The notes beneath the pieces are model-generated. The model searched no databases. It saw only the letters and a program-made list of their open reading frames with translations, and was not told the origin of the DNA. DNA of 14,781 nucleotides from Larix sibirica. Taxonomy: Eukaryota; Streptophyta; Pinopsida; Pinales; Pinaceae. A program made the position numbers and the translations under genes. The stretch spans positions 91,058-105,838 of the forward strand of contig NWUY0300002557.1 in assembly GCA_004151065.3 (NCBI GenBank), written 5' to 3'. Below are positions 1-7,444 of this stretch, piece after piece; within the stretch, counting starts at the first letter, position 1; the number at the start of each line of letters is the position of its first letter.

Positions 1-1943
1 GCTCGCCCAAGAAGATCAACCATACAGGTGTAGTGTTCCACTCTTGGTGTGATACTATACTCTTGAGTCATCATCTCAAAAAAGTGGATACCTTCATCCA
101 CTAGGCCTCCATGACTGCATGCATAAAGAACACCAATGAAAGTGACATGGGTAGGCTTCGTGCCTGCTTGTTTCATTTGTTCGAAAAGATCAAGGGCCTG
201 CTTGCCAAGTCCATGCTGAGCATACCCTGTAATCATTGCATTCCATGACACAACACTTCTTTCGGGCAAGTTGTTGAAGATTCTGCATGCATCCTCTATT
301 CTCCCGCACTTGGAGTACATGCCAACAAGAGAACTGCCCACAAATACATTAGACTCGAATCCGGTCTTGATGATGGATGCATAGAGATGATTGCCATATT
401 CCGTAGTTGCTAGACTCGCACATGTCCTAAGAGCACTCGAAAAGGTAAACTCATCTGGCTTACCACCTGCCCACTGCATATCACGGAAGAACTTTAATGC
501 CTCTTCCCCGTACCCATTCTGGGTGTAACCAGAAATCATTGCAGTCCATGGAATGGCACTCAAATCAGACATGCTGTCAAAAACGTTACGTGCATTGTCC
601 ATGCTCCCACATTTCGCGTATGTATCAACAAGAGCATTGGCCACAAAGACACTAGAATCAAACCCATTCTTTATGATGTGAGCATGGATTTGGAGGCCTT
701 GATCTGGGGTTACCATGATGGAGCAGGCAGAAAGCACGCTCGCAATCGTAAACACATCTGGTTTCATGGGTACATGTAACATTTGCGAAAAGATTTTCAG
801 GGCCTCCACAGCATTCCCATGATGGACATGCCCAGTAATGATTGTATTGTATGAGACAACATTTTGTCTGGTCATGATGTCAAACACCAAGCAGGCATCA
901 TCCATATCTTCGCATTTGGCATACATGTCAACAAGAGCACTCCCCACAAAGACATCTAGTGCACATCCAAATTTTATCGATTCAGCATGGACAAGCTTAC
1001 CTTGCTCAAGCATAGCTCGGCTCGCACACGCTTTAATGACACTGGCGAAGATGAACTGGCTTGGATAGATGCCTACCGATTGCATTCGAAAAAAGAGATC
1101 CAGAGCCTCTTCACCGAACCCATTCTGTGCATAACCTGCAATCATTGCATTCCATGAGACATCATCTCGTTCAGGCATTTCGTCAAACACAGTGCGCGCA
1201 TCTTCCACAAACCCACATTTAGCATACATATCAACGATGGCGCTTCCCACAAAAACATCTGAATCCAATCCAGTCTCTATAATCAGGGCATGTAAATTCA
1301 TGCCATGTTCCATTGACGGTATCCCTGCACACGCAGTGAGAGCACTGGCGACGGTAAAATCGTTTGGCTTCATACCCGCGGAAAGCATTTTCCCAAAGAG
1401 CTTCAGGGCTTCTTCCCCATATCCATTCCGTGCACAGCCTGAAATTACCGCACTCCATGAAACCACGTCTGGCAGAGGCATTTCGTCAAACACTTTGCAA
1501 GCATCCTCAACTATCTTGCATTTTGCATACATGACTACAAGGCTACTGGCAACAAAAATATGGAACCCAAATCCAGACTTGATAATGTGGGCATGCAGTT
1601 GCCTCCCTTGTTTCAATGCAGCTAGACTGGTACATGGTTTAAGAACAGTGGAGAACGTGAACTGGTTCGGCTTGACTCCATATCGATGCATCTGGCAAAA
1701 TGATTGCAATGCCTCTTCAGCGAATCCCATCTTGACGTATTCTGCAATTCTCGAAGTCCATGTTACCACAGCTTCTTGTGGCCTTTTGTCAAACATTTCG
1801 CATAAATTCTCTGGATTCTGGCGTTGAGCAGCCAGGTTAAGATGGTTAATCATTCTAGAATTATATAAATTACACATTTTCACGCCATTTTTAATCCACT
1901 GAAAATTACAAGAGATGGCTTTTCGCGCTATAAGAGCTTTCAT
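1..1943 (-). CDS. PLS-class pentatricopeptide repeat (PPR) protein, 5' part, C-terminus off window
   Basis: This is an uninterrupted frame of 647 codons with no stop before the left edge. The start is the first ATG (1943-1941) after an in-frame TAA at 2003-2001. Residues 1-44 contain no acidic residue and many K, R, S and N, as in an organelle presequence. A degenerate S-like motif (about 28-58) leads into six P-L-S triads beginning at residues 59, 160, 261, 362, 463 and 564; the first five are complete (35+35+31 residues) and the sixth runs into the edge. Each triad opens with a VVSWNAMI-like motif and carries a VDMYAKCG-like S motif. The last visible part (FIGVLYACSHGGLVDEG, then VEHYTCMVDLLGR) resembles the final L2/S2 motifs that precede E and DYW domains in this family. 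Such proteins bind organellar RNA base by base, and many direct C-to-U editing. That role and the missing E/DYW end are inferred. There is no intron in the visible part, which is usual for the family. Confidence 0.95.
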   Translation of the reverse strand, partial: MKALIARKAISCNFQWIKNGVKMCNLYNSRMINHLNLAAQRQNPENLCEMFDKRPQEAVVTWTSRIAEYVKMGFAEEALQSFCQMHRYGVKPNQFTFSTVLKPCTSLAALKQGRQLHAHIIKSGFGFHIFVASSLVVMYAKCKIVEDACKVFDEMPLPDVVSWSAVISGCARNGYGEEALKLFGKMLSAGMKPNDFTVASALTACAGIPSMEHGMNLHALIIETGLDSDVFVGSAIVDMYAKCGFVEDARTVFDEMPERDDVSWNAMIAGYAQNGFGEEALDLFFRMQSVGIYPSQFIFASVIKACASRAMLEQGKLVHAESIKFGCALDVFVGSALVDMYAKCEDMDDACLVFDIMTRQNVVSYNTIITGHVHHGNAVEALKIFSQMLHVPMKPDVFTIASVLSACSIMVTPDQGLQIHAHIIKNGFDSSVFVANALVDTYAKCGSMDNARNVFDSMSDLSAIPWTAMISGYTQNGYGEEALKFFRDMQWAGGKPDEFTFSSALRTCASLATTEYGNHLYASIIKTGFESNVFVGSSLVGMYSKCGRIEDACRIFNNLPERSVVSWNAMITGYAQHGLGKQALDLFEQMKQAGTKPTHVTFIGVLYACSHGGLVDEGIHFFEMMTQEYSITPRVEHYTCMVDLLGR

Positions 1944-2026
1944 GTTAACCTTTGAAACCCACGTATGTGAGGATGGGATACGTGTTGTTGATAGGAATTT
2001 TTATTCACTAAATTGCAAAGAATAAA

Positions 2027-2034
2027 CTTTATAA
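2027..2034 (-). promoter_or_regulatory. possible TATA-like element upstream of the PPR gene
   Basis: The minus strand reads TTATAAAG about 84 nt upstream of the PPR start codon. The position would allow a 5' UTR of roughly 50 nt. In AT-rich DNA such a match can arise by chance, and many PPR genes lack a TATA box, so this is only a candidate. Confidence 0.2.
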
Positions 2035-2068
2035 CTCCTATTTGATGGGGTAACCAATAATTCCAATA

Positions 2069-2131
2069 AGTCTACTCATAGAAGGGTTTCATTTTCTCCC
2101 AATCAGTCTACTAAATGATGGGTTTCATTTT
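2069..2131. repeat. imperfect 27-nt direct repeat, two copies
   Basis: Copies at 2069-2095 and 2105-2131 share AGTCTACT at the start and GGGTTTCATTTT at the end, with 23 of 27 positions identical. They lie about 130-190 nt upstream of the PPR start codon, in its presumed promoter region. No function is evident. Confidence 0.6.
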
Positions 2132-2251
2132 GTTTTTAAAGCAATGCTTCCTTGAACACCACATGCCAATAACAAATGATGTATGTCAAAGTACTCTTAT
2201 GTATTGTGTGTTTATGCTGAAATTAAAATCACTAGAAAATAAAAGATGTTT

Positions 2252-2347
2252 AAATGAAAAATTATATTTAAGCCATTGCCTAAAATGAAAAATTATATTT
2301 AAACCATTTTGATATGAGCTAATGAAAGATTATATTTAAACTATTTT
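2252..2347. repeat. three imperfect copies of a 27-28-nt AT-rich unit
   Basis: The unit AATGAAAAATTATATTTAA followed by a CCATT-like end occurs at 2252-2278, 2283-2309 and, more diverged, at 2320-2347. Spacing is 31-37 nt. This is a small degenerate tandem array. Confidence 0.6.
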
Positions 2348-2369
2348 ATATGAACCACTTCCAAAAGGT

Positions 2370-2437
2370 TTTTAAATACAAGTTAAGGTTATAAACAAGT
2401 TGCAGCTTTTAAATACAAATTAAGGCTATAAAGAAGT
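2370..2437. repeat. 31-nt direct repeat, two copies
   Basis: TTTTAAATACAAGTTAAGG-type copies at 2370-2400 and 2407-2437 match at 28 of 31 positions and are separated by 6 nt. This is a recent-looking local duplication directly after the 2252-2347 array. Confidence 0.65.
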
Positions 2438-2485
2438 CACAATGATTTCAATGATGATAATAACAATCAAAATACTTAGTTCACC

Positions 2486-2558
2486 AAGATCTCAATCCAA
2501 TAAGATTTTTAGATTAAAAAAAATCACAAAGATTTCAATCCAATAATTTTTTTTAGAT
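2486..2558. repeat. imperfect direct repeat, two copies of about 30 nt
   Basis: Copies at 2486-2514 and 2529-2558 share CAATCCAATAA followed by a T-run and TTTAGAT. They continue the run of small duplications that characterises 2250-2560. Confidence 0.5.
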
Positions 2559-3981
2559 AATGTGAGATTTTTTAAGCTAAATAATTAGGTCAAGAGGTGC
2601 ATTCTATATTCTTAAGTGGGGAGGCTACATTCATCCATTAGTCTATAATGTTTAAGAAAGATGGATTTAAAAAAAAAAGTCGACATAATAATAAATAAAT
2701 AACAATAATAATGATACCTCCATCTTAATCCAAATCCATCAATCACTAATAGGGATCAAATCACTAGAGTTGAAAACCTTCCCTTAAATCTTTATACACT
2801 CAAAAGATTTTTCACATCAATGGATTTGATCACTTTCAACGCCTAATAGATTAGGGTTAAGATAGATCTAGACTATATTAGTATCATCCAACTTAGGTCA
2901 CCTCCCAACACCCTCTTCAAATGAAAGGGCAAACATCCAAAAAATAATTACATCAATTATAGAAACAATAAATGCTCCTCGAAATATTTGATCATAAAGA
3001 GTAGGGACTTTTATCTTGCAAGATGAAATATGAAACAAAATTTATAGAGGGATTGACAAGGAAACATGGCGTAGCCAAGTATTGTGTAGAAAATGAGATT
3101 GAAGCATTAAAGAACTAAAAATTCGAAAAGAGGAAATATCAGTAGATTCACCATGGAAACTTTTGGAGACAAGATTTAAATGAATATGAATTCTTAGAAT
3201 AAACCTTGAGTCACTATGTTTCTCTTTTATATGATTTTATAAGCCAATAGGTAATTGAAGTAGTTAGGATTTCCCGAGTGGTTTGCAATTCTTCTTTGTT
3301 GGTAGTTGAATTTCATTTTTTGAGGTTTATTAGTGGTAATTTATTTTGATTGTTTTATTTCTCTTCATAACCCATTTTATCGTATGCATTAATTGGTAGT
3401 TTAAGAATGCATTGCAATGCTTTTAGTTGGTTTCATGCTCATTGCAAACGTATATAAGTATGAGTATGTCTCAACCTAGAGAAGGATGAGAATATACAAT
3501 ACTCTCTAAACTAAGGAAAATGAACTTTAAAGGAAAAATATTATTGATTTGAAAGGAATATACTATGCCTCAAAACTCCACTACATGTCAAGATAAATTT
3601 TCCACTTCGGCTAACACATGTAACCTATTGACATCGGGGTAGCTATGATGCTTATTTTATGAGCTTCCAATAATAGATTACCATGTGGACCTTGATGACT
3701 CATTGACACCATGTAGTCAATGGGTCATTGGGAATGAATGTAATGTACTTAGCAATGATGATACGAGGTACCTCCCGAGGTGGATAATGAACTAAGGGTT
3801 TTTTATTATATGATACAAATCATAAAACATAATAACATTGGACTCACCTAAATGATCTCATTTATTATCATGAATTCAATTGATACAATAGAGTTGGGGT
3901 TAGATATAATCAAGTAAATAAGATTTTTTATCTTTTCCTAAATATATTATTTGTGATTCAATTTTAAGGGTTAAGGATCAC

Positions 3982-3983
<2 letters not shown>

Positions 3984-4019
<36 letters not shown>
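3984..4019. repeat. (CT)18 microsatellite
   Basis: There are 36 uninterrupted bases of the CT dinucleotide. It is the only pure simple repeat of this length in the window and lies in intergenic DNA. Confidence 0.98.
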
Positions 4020-4020
<1 letters not shown>

Positions 4021-4573
4021 GGTTTTTACATGGAAAAATATGGATGTAACACTCATATACATTCATATAACTTTCTATGTTTAATCTAAAGAAACTAATT
4101 GCATATCTAAGTTGATATAAAAGAAAACATTCAAATCAAATTTAGGAAGTGATGATATATTTGATTTAAAATCAACTTTTCTAGGGTTTTTTAGTGACGA
4201 CCACAAATATTACAAAGAAAATGTCTTCTAATAAAACACCTAAATTATAGGCAAATGAATGTCATTACATAGAGGATTTTGGGGATTTTATTTGATACAT
4301 TATATGATATACTTTTGTACAATGTTCAACGTGCTACAACCCTTGCAACTTTATGTCCTCAAAACCCTAATGGAATCAGAGAATGGAAATGTTGAGGAAC
4401 ATGACATGGGATGATCGAATGGCATTGTTCCAAAACTTGTAGTGTTTTCCAACAATGTCAAAAATTTATGAAGGAGCCATTATGTGATATTATCATGAAT
4501 TAAATAATATGGTTTTATTTCTTTGGATCCACTTGAGTGTGGTGAGCATTTGAAGCATAGTATTGATCCATTT
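4020..4573. other. intergenic AT-rich DNA, nothing identified
   Basis: Between the CT microsatellite and the 63-bp array I see no coding family, RNA gene or clear repeat. It may be internal sequence of the element whose LTR is proposed at 4935-5246, but nothing recognisable supports that. Confidence 0.5.
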
Positions 4574-4880
4574 TTTGATCTCAAGAGTCATTATTTTATA
4601 TTCAACCTGAGCACCTAGACATCATACTTCGGCTTGTGGTCAAGCTTACTGGATTACATTAGCATTGTGGTCAACACTTGGACATGGTTCTCAGACTTGT
4701 GGATGAGCTTCTTGAAATACTTCAACATTGAGGCTACTACTTATACATGGGACCTAGAGTTATGGATGAGATTATTGCACTACTTTAGCATTGTGGTTGT
4801 CCCTTGTAAATGGGACCTTTGGTTCTTTGAACTACTTCATCATTACAATCAACACCCGTACATAGGACACTAGTTTATGG
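4574..4880 (+). repeat. 63-bp minisatellite with coding-like 21-residue periodicity
   Basis: Three clear 63-nt units lie at 4637-4699, 4700-4762 and 4763-4825, with a slightly shortened fourth (4826 to about 4880) and a more diverged unit before them (4574-4636). In plus frame 2 each central unit reads as 21 residues beginning with W and sharing a pattern like W-M-x-x-L-x-Y-F-x-I, ending with W-D-L. The frame stays open across the three clear units but has a TAG in the first unit (4616-4618), a TAG near the end (4871-4873), and no ATG opening it. It is best treated as a tandem repeat that may descend from a repetitive coding segment. I do not recognise the peptide. Confidence 0.7.
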
Positions 4881-4920
4881 TTGTATATCCTTACTACAAG
4901 TGTAGAGGGAAACACTTTTT

Positions 4921-4934
4921 GAAGGGGCATGGAG
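4921..4934 (+). other. candidate polypurine tract
   Basis: GAAGGGGCATGGAG lies directly before TGTTGGG, the layout expected at the junction of retrotransposon internal DNA with a 3' LTR. It is interrupted by pyrimidines, so it is a weak but suitably placed tract. Confidence 0.4.
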
Positions 4935-5246
4935 TGTTGGGATCCTCCCTAGATGTGTAATGAGGGGTCAAAGGGTCCATTAGAGTTATAACAGTGTAGT
5001 TATGGTGGTCATTCAATGTAAAGTGGACTAGGTCCACTATGTTTTCTATTATTAGATAAGATATAATAGTTAGTTAGCAGTGAATAAATGTAATGTGGCC
5101 TCACTAAAGAAGGTCCCCTAGGTAGTTAGGAGTTGTTTATGACTAGGGTTCTCTATTTATCTAAAATAAATATGGATTCCTCCATATGGAGCATAAGTTG
5201 GAGTATATTGTATTCGGAGCTTGTGTCATTAGGATCTTACTGAACA
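4935..5246 (+). mobile_element. probable small LTR of an old retrotransposon
   Basis: The segment starts TGTTGGGATCC after a purine-rich tract and can end at GGATCTTACTGAACA, giving TG...CA ends, partly inverted terminal bases and a length of about 312 nt. A TATTTAT box and an AATAAA lie about two-thirds of the way along (about 5150-5172), as in a U3-R-U5 layout. No second copy lies in the window, so the left part of the element is lost or unrecognisable. The 3' boundary is a guess from the TG...CA rule. Confidence 0.4.
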
Positions 5247-5300
5247 TGAGTGGATTCCTTCCATAAAAGGATCAGTATACAATGTTCCCATACCTTAAGG

Positions 5301-5435
5301 GTCTTTGGATATAATCAAGTAAAGAGGATTTATTTTTCTATGACACAAGTAATGTATCTGACATAGGTATACCCTTAATGATTATATATAATAAAATAAA
5401 ATCCTTTATACTTAAAGAAAATAATCCTTGGACAT
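5301..5435. repeat. imperfect inverted repeat, MITE-like or hairpin
   Basis: The arm AAGTAAAGAGGATTTATTTT (5317-5336) pairs with the reverse complement of 5393-5413, which reads AAGTATAAAGGATTTTATTTT on the minus strand. Weaker pairing continues outward towards 5301 and 5435. A TAAGGGT/ACCCTTA pair also lies within. A similar copy of the left arm (GATATAATCAAGTAAA followed by AGATTTTTTATC) occurs at about 3903-3930. This suits a small dispersed hairpin element, but no target-site duplication was established. Confidence 0.4.
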
Positions 5436-6205
5436 AATTTGTTGTTTATTTGATGTTAACGTGTGAGGGTCATGGATTTGATGATACATGTCATCTATTA
5501 ATCGGTACCCTTATAGACCCAACTATCATTGTCATGTGGCATACAGCCAATGATGCACTACAATGTGAACCTCATGATGACTACTTGTGATCCAAATGGA
5601 CAATTATTTGTAGGGTGTGTTGGCCTCATGATTTGTACCCCTTTTACCATCCATTTACCCTATTTCAAAGACACCTTAAGTCATCCTTTGCCCCTTTTTT
5701 AAAATATATTGCTCATAAATTCATGATTTAACCCATGGTATAGGCTTTCTATGTATTCCATTGTTTTAAGTGATAATATAGGTTGTTAAGCAATTTCATG
5801 CTTGATTTTGGGTTACTTATGAGATGGCTTGAAGGTATGTATTTGTAGGTCAAGAACAGGGTGTTGCTTCTCAAGGGTTTGGATGCTACTATTCTTGCAT
5901 GAGCTTGGATGATGTCTATTTTTGGTATATTGTTACTGCTAGATGTTATTACTTCCATAATTATGTCATTATCACCACTTCCATGATTTCATTGATACTT
6001 GAGAATTTGGTCTTTGATCGATGCTCAAGTATGGAAGTAGACAAACACCAGCATGACAAGGATGAGTCACCGAGAGAATACAAGAAGTGTCAGTTGTCAC
6101 AACTACCCATAGGTGTAATTGTGCAACCAAATGTCTTATTTTTGTACCTCAGTTGTAACAACATGAATGTGCAACTGATTTTATGGTATGTATTGTTGAG
6201 AACGG

Positions 6206-6230
6206 CCTTAAGAATATATGATTCTCAAGG
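6206..6230 (+). promoter_or_regulatory. conserved LTR palindrome upstream of the TATA box
   Basis: CCTTAAGAAT and ATTCTCAAGG flank a 5-nt spacer, pairing at 9 of 10 positions. The homologous palindrome in the other LTR (14038-14064) is perfect over 11 bp with the same 5-nt spacer. Its position 33 nt before the TATA box suggests a dimeric transcription-factor site or an RNA/DNA hairpin; the function is inferred. Confidence 0.55.
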
Positions 6231-6263
6231 CATTCAAATATCCTGTTTGAAAGGATTGCTATC

Positions 6264-6270
6264 TATAAAT
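6264..6270 (+). promoter_or_regulatory. probable TATA box of the 5' LTR
   Basis: TATAAAT occupies the position equivalent to TATAAAAAG in the homologous inverted LTR. Transcription would start about 30 nt downstream and leave an R-U5 segment of roughly 900 nt. Confidence 0.5.
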
Positions 6271-6842
6271 GTATAAGTAAGGTGAACTCTCTTGGGTTAG
6301 GGTAGTTGGATAAAGAGAAACATAGGGTGGAGTAGAAGACTATTGAATCTATTGTATCATTCATTTTCATAATATAAAATATGTTGGTTCGTGTGATTTG
6401 AGCATTCAATTGTGAGTTGTCCCAGCATCCCTGATCAGAGAAGGAAGGGTCCCCTTCGCCAACCAGGTGTTTCCATTTCATTTATTCTATTAGTTATATT
6501 TACTATTGATTGTTTGCATAATAGCGCAGTAGTGATTATTATTACCTATGGATTGCTATTTATTTATTGGAAGTTATCGATTGCATATACAGTTACTCAT
6601 AGGTCTTGATTGATTATTGAAATAACTGATAATCCTAACTATGTTGTTGTGACTTCTCCAAGGCAAAGTTCCATTGTAGCACCATTATAGTCTCTGCATC
6701 TAGATTTGATTTCTTCTTAACAAATAATCTCTTTCTTTTAATATTATAATAGGTGCACTCTCTTTAAGAATTATTGTGAACTTGTTATTGATCAAAGTGT
6801 TGGTACTTGTTGTTACATAGATTCAATTTTGCAGTTGTGGTT

Positions 6843-6954
6843 CCCATTTTTGCAAAGAGTTATGTGGATTGAGTGTGACTCCCTTTTCAGCAAGAGTTGC
6901 ATAGATTAAGCATGATTTACTTTTCAGCAAGATTGTATGGATTGGGTGCAATTT
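6843..6954 (+). repeat. triplicated 36-38-nt unit in the U5/R part of the LTR
   Basis: Units at 6843-6880, 6881-6918 and 6919-6954 share a CCTTTTCAGCAAGAGT-like start and a GGATTGAGTGTGA-like end. The related LTR at 13060-14709 seems to carry only one equivalent (minus-strand CCTTTTCAGCAGAGT), so the expansion is specific to this copy or subfamily. Confidence 0.7.
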
Positions 6955-7222
6955 CCTTTCTTATTAGAAGTAGTGTTATTTAATATTTATTTTTAGGATT
7001 TTGTGCAAGATAATTAGAAGTGTGTTTTTTCTAGAAAGAGTGGGTTTGATTGAGTTTTTCATTCATTAGTTGCATGATCATTTAGTGTCACCGCACTACA
7101 GAGGAAATTGTAGCCTGCATAGACTTTGCACATAGCCTTGAAATAAAAGACATACTGTGGATTGATAATTAATGTGTGTTATTTAGTTTTCCTAGAAATA
7201 TAGTTAGAAATCCCCAATATTT

Positions 7223-7240
7223 TGGTGGTGTTTCCAGAGA
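7223..7240 (+). other. degenerate primer-binding site, tRNA-Asp type
   Basis: TGGTGGTGTTTCCAGAGA lies 3 nt after the LTR end and resembles the tRNA-Asp-complementary primer site used by Athila and Tat elements, at about 12 of 18 positions. Most differences look like C-to-T or G-to-A transitions, as expected of decay. The region from here to 7444 is the untranslated leader, with no recognised feature. Confidence 0.65.
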
Positions 7241-7444
7241 GGTTATAAGGGAACAAAAGTACAAAATAGTGATGGATTTAGTTGCATAATTTATGGCCTT
7301 ATTGAGGCCTAAGCAATAAAGATGGAAGGTAAGAGCCTACACATATATCACCAATTCCTAAAAGGTGGAATTATTCATGGTAGACACCTATCTCACCTGC
7401 ACCAGAGCATATAGATTGCATGGGTGGAAAAGTATGTAGGATGC

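Larger units (their letters stand above)
1944..3983. other. AT-rich intergenic DNA without a recognisable gene
   Basis: The first part is the 5' flank of the PPR gene. The rest is AT-rich with short open frames only and no protein family that I recognise. Its content is limited to the short direct repeats listed separately (2069-2558) and an ATAATAAATAAATAACAATA-like low-complexity stretch near 2686-2716. It may include transposon debris too old to classify by eye. Confidence 0.6.
5618..7219 (+). repeat. 5' LTR of the gypsy element (about 1602 nt)
   Basis: The LTR starts TGTTGGCCTCATGATTTGTA and ends near CCCCAATA, where the usual CA end has become TA. The ends are supported by alignment to the reverse complement of the LTR at 13060-14709. 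That LTR begins TGTTGGGCCTATGAATTGTG, shares 24 of 30 positions around 6004-6033, and shares 26 of 29 positions at 7115-7143. A palindrome (6206-6230), a TATA box (6264-6270) and a triplicated 38-nt unit (6843-6954) lie within. Short open frames here, including one across 5899-6276, are LTR sequence rather than genes. Confidence 0.85.

Noticed and set aside
838-1827. Plus-strand open frames opposite the PPR gene (838-1068, 1192-1827) and a minus-strand frame at 1231-1458
   Set aside because: They are shadows of the PPR coding sequence in other frames. Their repeats mirror the 303-nt PPR period and match no family.
3660-5610. Possible homology between about 3680-3720 and 5565-5605 (shared ATGTGGACCT/ATGTGAACCT and GATGACT words)
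   Set aside because: The match is short and gapped, and neighbouring segments do not align in the same order, so chance cannot be excluded.
5749-6609. Open frames at 5749-5958, 5899-6276, 6263-6481 and 6412-6609
   Set aside because: All lie inside the 5' LTR. Similarity of the 5899-6276 peptide to one read from 14379-14194 (NLVFDRCSS versus DLIFDQCSS) is explained by LTR homology, not by a conserved gene.
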